63,447 nucleotides of DNA from Rubrivivax sp. (GTDB lineage: Bacteria > Pseudomonadota > Gammaproteobacteria > Burkholderiales > Burkholderiaceae), in the NCBI GenBank assembly GCA_016790225.1, contig JAEUOZ010000040.1, positions 1-63,447 of the forward strand, written 5' to 3'. Made by a program: the position numbers and the translations under genes. Within the stretch, counting starts at the first letter, position 1. Every line of letters begins with the position of its first letter. The notes under the pieces were generated by a model that saw only the letters and a program-made list of their open reading frames with translations, ran no database searches and was not told where the DNA came from. Positions 16,320-24,723 of this stretch are shown in pieces.

Positions 16320-18101
16320 ATGGCCCAAGACCCCTCGCTGACCTTCGCCACCGAACGCGAACTGCTGCGCCTGGCGCTGGGCAACAGCGCGCGCAGCGTG
16401 CTGCTGCTGCTGGCCGCGGTGGCCTATGTCGTCTATGTGGGCCTGAATGCGGGTGCGCTGGCCGCGGCGGCGCTCACCGGCGTGCTGGGCCTGGCGAATT
16501 CGGCCTGGCGCTGGCAGACCGCACGGCGTCTGCTGGCGCGGCCGGCCCTGAACGAGGCAGAGCTGGCCTCTGCCGTGCGCCAGATCGAGGCCAATGCGGC
16601 GCTCGCCGGCCTGGTCTGGGTGGTGGCCTCGGTGGGCATTTATCCGCGCCTGGAAGGCGTGCACGCGATCGCCTATGCGGTGATCGTGGTCGGCTCGATC
16701 GCCGTGGCAGCCACCTTCATGGGTCTGGTCGGGCGCGCCTTCCTGATCCTGTCGGGGCTTCAGCTGGGTGCGCTGGTGGCCGTCAGCGCCTTCGGCACCG
16801 CGCATGGCTCGCTGGCGCTGGCGATCCTCGTCACCGTTTTCGGCTTCATCATGCACCGGGCCGCGCAGGCCTTTCGCTCGTCCACCGAACGCGCCATCCA
16901 GCACGGCTTCGAGATCGACGCCGCCAACGAAGCCCTGAAGAAGGCGCTGGAATCGGCAGAGGCGGCCAACATCGCCAAGTCGCAGTTCCTGGCGACCATG
17001 AGCCACGAGATCCGCACACCGATGAATGGCGTCCTGGGTGCGCTGGATCTGCTGCGCCGCACGCCGCTGGAAGCCGCGCAGCGACGTCTGGTGCGCACGG
17101 CGGCTTCGTCCGGCGAAGCGCTGCTGGGCATCCTCAACGACGTGCTGGATCACTCGAAGATCGAAGCCGGCAAGCTCGATCTGTCACGCGGCTCGATGTC
17201 GCCGCGCCAGCTGGCGCAGTCGGTGGTCAACCTGTTCCGGGCCAATGCGCAGGGCAAGGGCATCCTGCTGCTGCTGGAGGTGGATCCGCTCACGGCGGAG
17301 CGCGTCTGGGGCGACGCGCAGCGCCTGAAGCAGGTGCTGCTGAACCTGGTGGGCAACGCCATCAAGTTCACGGAGCGTGGTGCGGTGACGCTGTCACTGC
17401 AGCCCGTGCTGTCCAGCCCGGCCGGCAAGGTGGCCATCGCCTTCAGCGTGCGTGACACCGGAATCGGCATGCCCCCGGAGGAGCTGGAAGCCGTGTTCGA
17501 GCCCTTCCATCAGGTGGGCGGTGCCCGGCACCGCCGCCGTGGCGGAACCGGCCTGGGCCTGGCGATCAGCCAGCGCATCGTGCGCGCCATGGGCAGCCAG
17601 ATCGAGGTGCAGAGCGCGCAGGGCGAAGGCTCGACCTTCCAGTTCGTGCTGGTGCTGGAGCTGGATACCGAGAGCCCGCCGGACTCGGCCGATGACACCA
17701 GCCCGGCGCCGCTGGAGGATGCGCAGGCGCTTCAAGGCACCGTGCTGGTGGTGGAAGACAACCCCGTGAACCGCCTGATCGCCAGCGAGATGCTGCACAA
17801 CATGGGGCTGGAGTCGCTGCAGGCCGAAAACGGCCAGCAGGCACTGGATCTGCTGGAGCGCCAGAGCGTCGATCTGGTGCTGATGGATGTGCAGATGCCG
17901 GTGATGGACGGCTACGAAGCGACGCAGAAGATCCGCCAGCGGGAGTCGCAGCTCGGCGCGTCCCGTGTGCCCATCATTGCCGTGACGGCCAATGCCTTCG
18001 GGGAAGACGCCGCGCAGGCCTTCGAGGTGGGCATGGATGAACACCTGGCCAAGCCCTTCACGCAGGCGCAGCTGCGCTCGCTGGTGTCCCGCTTCATCTG
18101 A
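16320..18101 (+). CDS. Membrane-bound hybrid histidine kinase/response regulator
   Basis: This is a 593-residue protein. About six hydrophobic segments occupy residues 24-180 with almost no extracytoplasmic loop, suggesting a membrane-embedded sensor. HisKA follows with SHEIRTPMNG (His229), then HATPase (DTGIGM, GGTGLGLAISQ), then a receiver domain with Asp523 in LMDVQMPVMDG and the Lys in LAKPFT. There is no HPt domain. It lies convergent with the rpfF-like gene; its layout resembles RpfC-type sensors, but the sensor sequence does not clearly match RpfC, so a DSF role is only a hypothesis. Confidence 0.9.
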   Translation: MAQDPSLTFATERELLRLALGNSARSVLLLLAAVAYVVYVGLNAGALAAAALTGVLGLANSAWRWQTARRLLARPALNEAELASAVRQIEANAALAGLVWVVASVGIYPRLEGVHAIAYAVIVVGSIAVAATFMGLVGRAFLILSGLQLGALVAVSAFGTAHGSLALAILVTVFGFIMHRAAQAFRSSTERAIQHGFEIDAANEALKKALESAEAANIAKSQFLATMSHEIRTPMNGVLGALDLLRRTPLEAAQRRLVRTAASSGEALLGILNDVLDHSKIEAGKLDLSRGSMSPRQLAQSVVNLFRANAQGKGILLLLEVDPLTAERVWGDAQRLKQVLLNLVGNAIKFTERGAVTLSLQPVLSSPAGKVAIAFSVRDTGIGMPPEELEAVFEPFHQVGGARHRRRGGTGLGLAISQRIVRAMGSQIEVQSAQGEGSTFQFVLVLELDTESPPDSADDTSPAPLEDAQALQGTVLVVEDNPVNRLIASEMLHNMGLESLQAENGQQALDLLERQSVDLVLMDVQMPVMDGYEATQKIRQRESQLGASRVPIIAVTANAFGEDAAQAFEVGMDEHLAKPFTQAQLRSLVSRFI

Positions 18102-18117
18102 GCACGGCCTGTGCTGC

Positions 18118-18135
18118 GCGGCCTGCCCAGGCCGC
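18118..18135. terminator. Hairpin between convergent kinase and rpfF-like genes
   Basis: GCGGCCT (18118-18124) pairs perfectly with AGGCCGC (18129-18135) around a 4-base loop, midway between the two convergent stops. There is no T-tract, so a bidirectional terminator or transcript-end stabiliser is inferred from position. Confidence 0.45.
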
Positions 18136-18158
18136 CGCACGGCGCCGGCACACGCCGA

Positions 18159-19181
18159 TCAGTTGAGGTGGGCCGTTCCCGTCGTGCGCGGGGCGGGCCG
18201 CAGCCCGTGCCAGGCGCTCTCCAGCTCGATGCGCTTGATCTCCTCGATGGCGCCGTCATCCGCGCCGCCGACCTTGCGGATCTGCGCGCGGGCCAGGCGT
18301 TCCATCAGCCGCAGATCGCGATCGGTCAGACCCAGCGCCGTCTCCGCCCAGTGATCGACGATCTGCACGAGCGACTCGTAGCTCACCGGGGCCGCCATGC
18401 GGCGTGCCCGCAGCGCGTTGATGCAGCCGCGCCAGCGCGAATCCACCGAGCGCACATGCTGCTCCAGCGCGGCCTCGCCTTCACCGTCGTTGACGACCTG
18501 GTCCACCAGGCCGCGGGCCTGCAACTCCTCGGCCGTATACAGCCGGCCGGAGAGGATCATCTCGTTGGCCACGGTGATGCCCGACTTGCGGGCGATGAAG
18601 CTCCACGCGCCCATGCCCGGGAACAGGTTGAACAGCACTTCCGGGAAGCCGGCGTTCACGCTGCGTTCGCAGATCACGCGGTGCAGCGGCAGCAGGTTTT
18701 CCAGGCCGCCCCCCAGGCTGTCGCCCTGCACCAGGCCTGCCGTCAGCACACCGCGGTCGGCGGCCGTTTCCAGCCACCAGATCAGGTCGATGCAGCGGCG
18801 TCCGTACATCTTCAGCGAATCGATGTCGCGTGAGCGTGCCAGCAGCACGAACAGCGCGAGGTCGCCGCCGAAATTGAAGACCCGCGGCACATCGGAGGCC
18901 ATCACGAAGTGGCGCACGATGCCCGGATAGGCGCTCACGTCATCGAACAGGAACTGCAGCTCGGTCATGGCCGCCAGGCTGTAGCACTGGATCGGCTTGA
19001 CCGCCAGGCGCACCGTGAGCATGGCCAGTTCGCCGTTCCAGTCCAGACGCAGCGTGCGGTACGGGCGTTCCAGGATCTCGGCCAGTCGTCGCGCGGCAGC
19101 CGGGTCCGGGCGACCGGCCGGCGGCAGATCGGGAAACGGGGTCTTCAGGGGAGGAGCAGGCGACATCGAAGGCTGGCTCAC
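18159..19181 (-). CDS. rpfF: RpfF-like DSF synthase (crotonase family)
   Basis: This is a 340-residue enoyl-CoA-hydratase-fold enzyme resembling RpfF, which makes cis-2-unsaturated fatty-acid quorum signals from acyl-ACP. The match is strong in VFNFGGDLALF, LVQGDSLGGGLENLL and GFPEVLFNLFPGMGAWSF. The two catalytic Glu of RpfF correspond to Glu161 and Glu181 here, with the same 20-residue spacing. The start is uncertain: GTG at 19181, six bases after the upstream stop, or ATG at 19166. It forms a two-gene operon with a haem-oxygenase-like diiron protein. Confidence 0.85.
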   Translation of the reverse strand: MSQPSMSPAPPLKTPFPDLPPAGRPDPAAARRLAEILERPYRTLRLDWNGELAMLTVRLAVKPIQCYSLAAMTELQFLFDDVSAYPGIVRHFVMASDVPRVFNFGGDLALFVLLARSRDIDSLKMYGRRCIDLIWWLETAADRGVLTAGLVQGDSLGGGLENLLPLHRVICERSVNAGFPEVLFNLFPGMGAWSFIARKSGITVANEMILSGRLYTAEELQARGLVDQVVNDGEGEAALEQHVRSVDSRWRGCINALRARRMAAPVSYESLVQIVDHWAETALGLTDRDLRLMERLARAQIRKVGGADDGAIEEIKRIELESAWHGLRPAPRTTGTAHLN

Positions 19182-19187
19182 AAGCTC

Positions 19188-19838
19188 TCAGGGCAGCGTC
19201 GCGAAGATGCGGCCGAAGTGATGGAAATTCAGCGTCGCGGACTCGACCATCGCCTCCAGCGCCGCCGCATCGTCCACGGTGTTGACGATCTGGCGCAGCT
19301 CGGCAATGTGATCGGCATCCATCGTCGTGTGCGAACTGATGAACGAGATGCCCCGGTCACCCTCCAGCAGCAGAGATTCGCGCACCGCGGAGCTGAACGC
19401 GCCGCCGTACACCGAGGCCACGACTTCGAGCGCATAGAACATGCCCAGCACGCTGGCGGGATGTCGCTGTGACGCGCACCAGTGGTTGTAGCCGTTCATG
19501 GCAAGCGTGTAGGGCCCGGGCGCATGGGCCAGCGCCCGCTCGCGCGGCACGCCCACGGCCTCCAGGTCGTTCAGGACCCACAGCTCATGGCCGGATTCCT
19601 CGTGCATGTGCTCGTAGAGGAAGTAGCGCACATCGCGCAGGCTGTCGGGCATGCGGCTGCTGGCCACGGCCGTGATCGGGTTGAAGTGCCACACCACGTG
19701 GTACAGCTCCAGCAGAAAGGCCTGGTAGCGGCGCAGTGACATGCCGCGCGCCACGGCATCCAGCAGCACCGGCTGGGCATCGAATTCGCGGCGCGCCTCA
19801 TCGGTGCGAAAGACCAGCGATCCGTAACTCGAACTCAT
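19188..19838 (-). CDS. Haem-oxygenase-like iron-containing redox enzyme
   Basis: This is a 216-residue all-helical protein of the iron-containing redox/TenA-like superfamily that includes UndA- and BesC-type diiron oxidases. Candidate metal ligands lie in LLELYHVVWHFN, YEHMHEESGHE and TTMDADHIAELR. Family members use Fe and O2 to cleave, desaturate or hydroxylate fatty acids or amino acids. Directly upstream of, and six bases from, the rpfF-like gene, it could modify an acyl chain in signal production (inference). It starts at the ATG at 19838; the 212-base gap upstream shows no gene. Confidence 0.75.
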   Translation of the reverse strand: MSSSYGSLVFRTDEARREFDAQPVLLDAVARGMSLRRYQAFLLELYHVVWHFNPITAVASSRMPDSLRDVRYFLYEHMHEESGHELWVLNDLEAVGVPRERALAHAPGPYTLAMNGYNHWCASQRHPASVLGMFYALEVVASVYGGAFSSAVRESLLLEGDRGISFISSHTTMDADHIAELRQIVNTVDDAAALEAMVESATLNFHHFGRIFATLP

Positions 19839-20050
19839 GGGTTGACGTCTTTTCGGAATTCTGAACTGGCCTGCGCAACTACAACAAGGGTTGCGATGCA
19901 AGCCCGCGAATGAGTGGCATTGTCGCGGCAGGCTGTGACGAAAGCCCGCATAGACCCTGCTGGGTTGTGACACCGGGCAACAAGCGTGGCGTCGAAGAAA
20001 CCGCCGGTGCGCGCTGGCCCGAAACCGGGCCGGCTAACATGTCGCCCCCC

Positions 20051-20824
20051 ATGACCTTGCTCTACATCATTGCGGCCACGGCCGCCGGCGGCGCCCTGTC
20101 GGTGCTGATCGCGGCCTTGCTGACCGTGGGCATGCTGTCCCGCGTGGTCAAGGGGCTGGTCAGCCTGTCGGCGGGCGTCCTGCTGGGCACGGCCCTGCTG
20201 CACGTGCTGCCCGAGGCCTTCCAGAGCCAGGCCGGCACGCACGAGCTCTTCCTCACGCTGCTGGGCGGGCTGCTGTTCTTCTGGCTGCTGGAGAAGGCAG
20301 AGCTCTACCGGCACGTGCACCACCACGAGGGCGATGGCCACGGGCACCATCATCACTTCGATGCGGAGCAGGCCGGGCGTGGCGGTTATGCCGTGCTGGT
20401 GGGCGACAGCATCCACAACTTCTGCGACGGCGTGATCATCGCCGCAGCCTTCCTGGCGGATCCGAAACTGGGCGTCATGACGGCGCTGGCCATCGTGGCC
20501 CACGAGATACCGCAGGAAACGGGTGACTACATCGTGTTGCTCAATGCCGGGTTCACGCGCGCCAAGGCCTTGCTCTTCAACGCCTTGTCCGGCCTGGCCG
20601 CGGTGGTGGGCGGCATCGTCGGCTACTTTGCGCTGGGGTCTTTCGAGCCGCTGTTCCCGTACCTGCTGGTGGTGGCCTCCAGCAGCTTCATCTACATCGC
20701 GGTGGCGGACCTGCTGCCGCAGCTGCAGCAGCGCCTGAGCCTGCGCGAGACGCTGGCACAACTCGGGCTGCTGGGCGGCGGGCTGGGGCTGGTGCTGCTG
20801 GCCTCCAGCTTTCACCGCCACTGA
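20051..20824 (+). CDS. ZIP-family divalent metal transporter
   Basis: This is a 257-residue inner-membrane ZIP/GufA-type importer, probably for Zn or Fe. About seven to eight hydrophobic segments are visible. A His-rich cytoplasmic loop (HVHHHEGDGHGHHHHFD, about residues 95-111) precedes the paired metal-site helices HNFCDG and HEIPQETGDY. An in-frame ATG at 20039 would add four residues. No regulatory site was recognised upstream. Confidence 0.9.
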   Translation: MTLLYIIAATAAGGALSVLIAALLTVGMLSRVVKGLVSLSAGVLLGTALLHVLPEAFQSQAGTHELFLTLLGGLLFFWLLEKAELYRHVHHHEGDGHGHHHHFDAEQAGRGGYAVLVGDSIHNFCDGVIIAAAFLADPKLGVMTALAIVAHEIPQETGDYIVLLNAGFTRAKALLFNALSGLAAVVGGIVGYFALGSFEPLFPYLLVVASSSFIYIAVADLLPQLQQRLSLRETLAQLGLLGGGLGLVLLASSFHRH

Positions 20825-20826
20825 GT

Positions 20827-20854
20827 GCCCGGCCGCGGGCGGCTGCGGCCGGGC
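20827..20854. terminator. Strong hairpin between convergent ZIP and usp genes
   Basis: GCCCGGCCGC (20827-20836) and GCGGCCGGGC (20845-20854) form a perfect 10-bp stem with an 8-base loop, starting two bases after the ZIP stop codon. No T-tract follows. The position between convergent genes supports a terminator. Confidence 0.55.
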
Positions 20855-20893
20855 CAGCCGGGCCCCGCAGGCCCGGCGCCGCGCTTCGGATCT

Positions 20894-20977
20894 CTAACGG
20901 ATAGCCAGCGCGGACACCGTGCTAGCGGACCACCAGCACGGACACCGAGCTAGCGGACGACCAGCACGGGCACCGCA
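20894..20977. repeat. Three 28-bp tandem copies of the usp gene 3' end
   Basis: Units 20894-20921, 20922-20949 and 20950-20977 are near-identical 28-bp blocks, each beginning CTA(A/G)CGGA and ending near GCACCG/GACACCG. The third unit is the genuine last nine codons plus stop of the universal stress protein. The two outer copies repeat the coding end and stop codon beyond it and have diverged slightly. As 28 is not a multiple of three, they are non-coding relics of tandem duplication. Confidence 0.85.
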
Positions 20978-21384
20978 CTGTGGGTCAGCACGCGCGTGGT
21001 CTCGCTGCCCAGCAGCAAGGCCGACAGGCCGCGGCGCCCGTGCGAAGCCATCACGATCAGATCGCAGCCCTGCGACTTGGCGTGTTCGAGGATCGCCTCC
21101 CAGGGGTGCACGGCTTCGGCCGTGAAGCCCTGGCATGTCACGCCGGCCTCCTTCGCGGCCGTCAGCGCGCCATTGACCCAGCCCGAGGTGATGCGCTCCT
21201 GCGCGTCATAGAACTCTTGCGGCGGCACGGGCTGCATCTCGGAGATGGCGCTGTACGGAAACGGCTCCTTGACGCTCAGGATCACCAGCTTCGCGCCGCA
21301 CAGGCGGGCCATCGAGCAGGCGGTCTGCACGGCCTTGCGCGAGATGTCGGAGCCATCGGTGGGAACGAGGATGCTGCTGTACAT
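20950..21384 (-). CDS. Universal stress protein (UspA family)
   Basis: This is a 144-residue single-domain Usp. The N-terminal ILVPTDGSDIS and the C-terminal ATP-binding pattern SHGRRGLSALLLGSETTRVL, followed by VPVLVV, are typical of ATP-binding members. The start is the ATG at 21384. The last nine codons are tandemly duplicated downstream. It is probably cytoplasmic and induced by growth arrest or oxidative stress, as is known for the family; no promoter was identified. Confidence 0.93.
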   Translation of the reverse strand: MYSSILVPTDGSDISRKAVQTACSMARLCGAKLVILSVKEPFPYSAISEMQPVPPQEFYDAQERITSGWVNGALTAAKEAGVTCQGFTAEAVHPWEAILEHAKSQGCDLIVMASHGRRGLSALLLGSETTRVLTHSAVPVLVVR

Positions 21385-21513
21385 GGAACCTCCTGCGGTG
21401 GATGCCGGTTGGACAGAGGGGCCGACGATGGTGTTCCGGGCCCCCGGGGACAAGGCTTGACCCTGGTCAACAGCGCCGCGCGCAGCCTGCGTCGCCCGGG
21501 TCGCCCGGGTCGC

Positions 21514-22383
21514 TCAGCCCCGGGCGACGGGCCGTTCAGGATCGGCGCACCATTCGCTCCAGGAGCCCGGGTAGAGCGTACCCAGGCCCAGCCCGGCGTG
21601 GGCCTGGGCCAGCAGGTTGTGGCAAGCGGTGACGCCGGAACCGCATTGGTGGACCGTCGGCTCGCCCGCCCGAACGCCGAGCCCGGTGAATTCCGCCTGC
21701 AGCTGCTCGCGCGGCTTGAAGCGGCCATCTGCGCGCAGGTTGTCCTTGAAGAAGCGCGGCGTCGAGCCCGGGATATGTCCGCCCACGGGATCCAGCGGCT
21801 CCAGATCGCCGCGCCAGCGTTCGATCGCGCGGGCATCCAGCAGCCGCACACGCCCCAGGCGAGACATCAGCGTTGCCGCGTCGATGCTGGGCATGGCGGC
21901 CACGTTGGCAGCCGGGTATGGCGTCGCCGTGCGCAGGCGGTCCGGCACCTCGGGCTGCAGCGTTCCGCCGGCTGCCGTCCAGGCGGCCAGGCCGCCGTCC
22001 AGCACCGCGGCCTCGGCGTGGCCCAGCCAGCGCAGCATCCACCAGGCCCGCGCGGCATAGGGCGATCCCTGGCCGTCATAGCTCACCACCTGAACGCCGG
22101 GCCTGATGCCCCAGCCCGCCACGCGCCGAGCCCAGGTGTCCCGATCGGGCAGCGGGTGGCGGCCGGTGAATTGCGGGGAGCGCGGCCCGTCCGGGTGCTT
22201 CGGCGTCGCCAGGTCGCGATCGAGATCGGCATGGTGGGCACCGGGCAGGTGGCCTGCGCGAAAGCTGCGCTCGCCAGCCTGGGGATCGGCCAGATCGAAG
22301 GAACAGTCCAGCAGGACCAGCGGCCTGCCCGAGGCCCGCAGGGCCATCAGCTCTTCCGCGCTGATCAGGGTGTCGAAGCTCAT
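21514..22383 (-). CDS. sseA: 3-mercaptopyruvate/thiosulfate sulfurtransferase
   Basis: This is a 289-residue protein of two rhodanese domains. The C-terminal domain carries the catalytic loop CGSGVTAC with Cys247 as persulfide-bearing residue; CGSGVTA is the form found in SseA-type mercaptopyruvate sulfurtransferases. The N-terminal domain retains LLDCSFDL and YDGQGSPYAARAWW without a catalytic Cys, as usual. The start at 22383 is supported by GGAG seven bases upstream. It is followed by an EamA exporter gene upstream on the same strand. Confidence 0.9.
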   Translation of the reverse strand: MSFDTLISAEELMALRASGRPLVLLDCSFDLADPQAGERSFRAGHLPGAHHADLDRDLATPKHPDGPRSPQFTGRHPLPDRDTWARRVAGWGIRPGVQVVSYDGQGSPYAARAWWMLRWLGHAEAAVLDGGLAAWTAAGGTLQPEVPDRLRTATPYPAANVAAMPSIDAATLMSRLGRVRLLDARAIERWRGDLEPLDPVGGHIPGSTPRFFKDNLRADGRFKPREQLQAEFTGLGVRAGEPTVHQCGSGVTACHNLLAQAHAGLGLGTLYPGSWSEWCADPERPVARG

Positions 22384-22431
22384 CGGGGTCTCCTCGAATA
22401 GGGCATGCATTGATCAGGCGTGCGCTCGCGC

Positions 22432-23325
22432 TCAGGTTTCGGCGTGCGGCGTGCCGGCTCCCTGGCGGCTGCGCAGGGCCGCCGCCGCCAGGCCGGCCAG
22501 CACGATCAGCAGCATGCCAGCGATGGCGAGCCAGGTCACCGGGTCATCGAAGAGCCAGACGCCCAGCACGAACGAGAAGGCCACGCCCAGGTAGGACAGC
22601 GCCGCGTTGCCCAGCGCCGGCCCGATGGCGTAGGCACGCGTCATCATCAGCTGCGCCAGCGTGGCCAGAAGCCCCACGCCCAGGAGCGTCGCGGCCCCGG
22701 CCCAGCTGTGCGCATGCAGGCCGCCGGGCACGGCCAGCGCCGCCCCGCCCAGAAAGCTGCCCACCGAGAAGTAGAAGACGACGCGCGTCTCGGGCTCGCC
22801 GATGCGACCCAGTGCCGTGACCTGCAGATACGCCATCGCCGCGGTCACCCCGGACAGCAGACCGGCCAGGCCGTGCCAGAGCTGATCGGCGCCCAGCGTG
22901 GGACGCAGCACCAGCGCGACACCCGCAAAGCCGACGATCACGGCGGCCACGAGCCGCCCGTCGATGCCGCGTGTCTGTCCGGCCAGCAGCATGCCGCCGA
23001 TCAGGAAGAGCGCCATCCACACCGAGGACATGTAGTTCAATGTCACGGCGGTGCCCAGGGGCAGGCCACCGATCGAGTAGAACCACAGCCCGAGCGAGAG
23101 CACGCCGATGACGGATCGCCACAGGTGCATCGCGGGCACGGGCGTGCGCAGCGGCTCGCCGCGGCTGCGCGCCAGCCAGGCGATGAAGGCGGCACCGATC
23201 AGGCCGCGGTACATCACGATCTCGCTCGCGCTGTACCAGGTGAAGGCCAGCTTGACGCCGGCCCCCATCAGGCTGAAGAGCAGCGTCGCGCCGACCATCA
23301 GCCAGGGCGCGTGCACGGGGCTCAC
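22432..23325 (-). CDS. EamA-family DMT transporter
   Basis: This is a 297-residue inner-membrane protein with ten hydrophobic segments arranged as two EamA repeats. Conserved pieces include the early GAGVKLAF, RGLIGAAF and the second-half GLLATLAQLMMTRAYAIGP. Such proteins export small metabolites or amino acids; the substrate is unknown. The start is a GTG at 23325; an ATG nine codons downstream is possible. It lies 31 bases downstream of the Rieske oxygenase gene on the same strand. Confidence 0.85.
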   Translation of the reverse strand: MSPVHAPWLMVGATLLFSLMGAGVKLAFTWYSASEIVMYRGLIGAAFIAWLARSRGEPLRTPVPAMHLWRSVIGVLSLGLWFYSIGGLPLGTAVTLNYMSSVWMALFLIGGMLLAGQTRGIDGRLVAAVIVGFAGVALVLRPTLGADQLWHGLAGLLSGVTAAMAYLQVTALGRIGEPETRVVFYFSVGSFLGGAALAVPGGLHAHSWAGAATLLGVGLLATLAQLMMTRAYAIGPALGNAALSYLGVAFSFVLGVWLFDDPVTWLAIAGMLLIVLAGLAAAALRSRQGAGTPHAET

Positions 23326-23356
23326 GCGCTCTGGCAGACGGTACGGCGGCCTGCGG

Positions 23357-24538
23357 TCAAGGGCCGGTGCTGCCGCTGCCGGCCGGCTTGCCCTCAGCCA
23401 GGGCCGGGCCGGCGCCTGAGCCGACAGCGGCGCCCATCGTGGTTCGGTACCACTCGTGGAAGTGCTGCATGCCGTCTTCCATGGGGCTCTGGTAGGGCCC
23501 CACTTCGTTGTCGCCGCGCTCCATCAAGGCCTGACGACCGGCATCCATGCGCTCGGCGATCTCGTCGTCCTCCAGCACGGTCTCCATGTAGGCGGCCTGC
23601 TGGGCGGCGATGAACTCCGGCTCGAACGCCGCGATCTCCTCGGGGTAGAAGAACTCGACGGTATTGAGCGTTTCGCGCGGCCCTTTCGGGTGCAGCGTGG
23701 AGACCACCAGCACGGACGGATACCACTCGACCATCACGGTCGGGTAGAGCGTGAGCCAGATCGCCCCGTGAGCCGGCGCGTCCTGGCCGTAGCGCGCGCG
23801 CACGGCGTCGTGCCACTGGCGGTAGACCGGCGAGCCGGGCCGTGCCAGCGCGTTGTTCACGCCCACCGTCTGCACCGAATACTGCGCCCCGAACTCCCAG
23901 CGCAGATCCTCGCACTCCACGAACCCGGAAAGGCCGGGGTGGAAGGGCGCCACGTGGTAGTCCTCCAGATAGACCTCGATGAAGGTCTTCCAGTTGTAGG
24001 CGCAGGTATGGTGCTGGGCCGAATGGAACACGTAGCCGCTGAAATCGAGTTCGGCGGCCACGCTGAGTTCGGCCAGATCCGTGGCGACATGTCGTTGCGC
24101 GGGGCCGCCTTCGAAGATCAGGCCGTTCCATTGCTGCACCGGGTAGTTGCGCAGCGAAAGGCACGGGTCCTCGGCAAAGTGCGGCGCACCCAGCAGGCTG
24201 CCCTTCAAGTCGTAGGTCCAGCGGTGCAGCGGGCACACGACGTTGCCGCCGGTGTTGCCCTTGCCCCTCAGCATCACCGCCTGGCGGTGCCGGCACACGT
24301 TGGAGACCAGCTGCACGCCCTCGCGGCTGCGGATCAGCGCCCGGCCTTCGCGCTCGCGCGCGAGGGCCAGGTAATCCCCCACCTCCGGCACGGCAGCGGC
24401 ATGCCCGAGGTAGGCGGGCATGGACTGAAAGATGCGTTCCTGTTCCTGCTGGAACAGCCTCGCATCGAAGTAACTGGTTACGGGAAGTTGCGAGCAGCTA
24501 CGCTCTAGAGCTTGGAGACTGACGCTCAGGTCGGACAT
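23357..24538 (-). CDS. Rieske-type ring-hydroxylating oxygenase alpha subunit
   Basis: This is a 393-residue oxygenase component. The Rieske [2Fe-2S] ligands are CRH near residue 82 and CPLH near 104. The C-terminal catalytic domain has the mononuclear-iron box NWKTFIEVYLEDYHVAPFHPGL, with both His, near 192. The family includes choline/carnitine-type monooxygenases and aromatic dioxygenases; the substrate is not readable here. No reductase or ferredoxin gene is adjacent. The start is the ATG at 24538; a six-codon-longer ATG at 24556 lacks a ribosome site. Confidence 0.88.
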   Translation of the reverse strand: MSDLSVSLQALERSCSQLPVTSYFDARLFQQEQERIFQSMPAYLGHAAAVPEVGDYLALAREREGRALIRSREGVQLVSNVCRHRQAVMLRGKGNTGGNVVCPLHRWTYDLKGSLLGAPHFAEDPCLSLRNYPVQQWNGLIFEGGPAQRHVATDLAELSVAAELDFSGYVFHSAQHHTCAYNWKTFIEVYLEDYHVAPFHPGLSGFVECEDLRWEFGAQYSVQTVGVNNALARPGSPVYRQWHDAVRARYGQDAPAHGAIWLTLYPTVMVEWYPSVLVVSTLHPKGPRETLNTVEFFYPEEIAAFEPEFIAAQQAAYMETVLEDDEIAERMDAGRQALMERGDNEVGPYQSPMEDGMQHFHEWYRTTMGAAVGSGAGPALAEGKPAGSGSTGP

Positions 24539-24621
24539 GATCCAAAGGATCTCCATGAGTGGGTATGTCACTAACCCCCGCCCGGTGGCCCCGCGGGCGA
24601 GTCTGGTAGACGCCGAGACAG

Positions 24622-24679
24622 CCAAAGGACCTGTTTTCGGCGCGGGCGGGAGTGTACCCGCGGGCCGAGGGCCCTTTGG
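24622..24679. other. Long imperfect palindrome upstream of xseB
   Basis: CCAAAGG (24622-24628) pairs with CCTTTGG (24673-24679), CGG (24638-24640) with CCG (24665-24667), and CGCGGG (24641-24646) with CCCGCG (24657-24662). The nested arms would fold into one large stem-loop in the 185-base space between the divergent Rieske gene and the xseB-ispA-dxs operon. It could act as a 5'-leader structure, a divider between transcription units or an operator. Confidence 0.5.
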
Positions 24680-24723
24680 GAGGGGGCGGAATAGAATCGA
24701 GCCATCCTCAATCGTGACTTGTG

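Noticed and set aside
16320..18101. Calling the hybrid kinase RpfC
   Set aside because: It lacks the HPt domain, is convergent with rpfF, and its membrane region is not recognisably RpfC. Only a functional hypothesis is kept.
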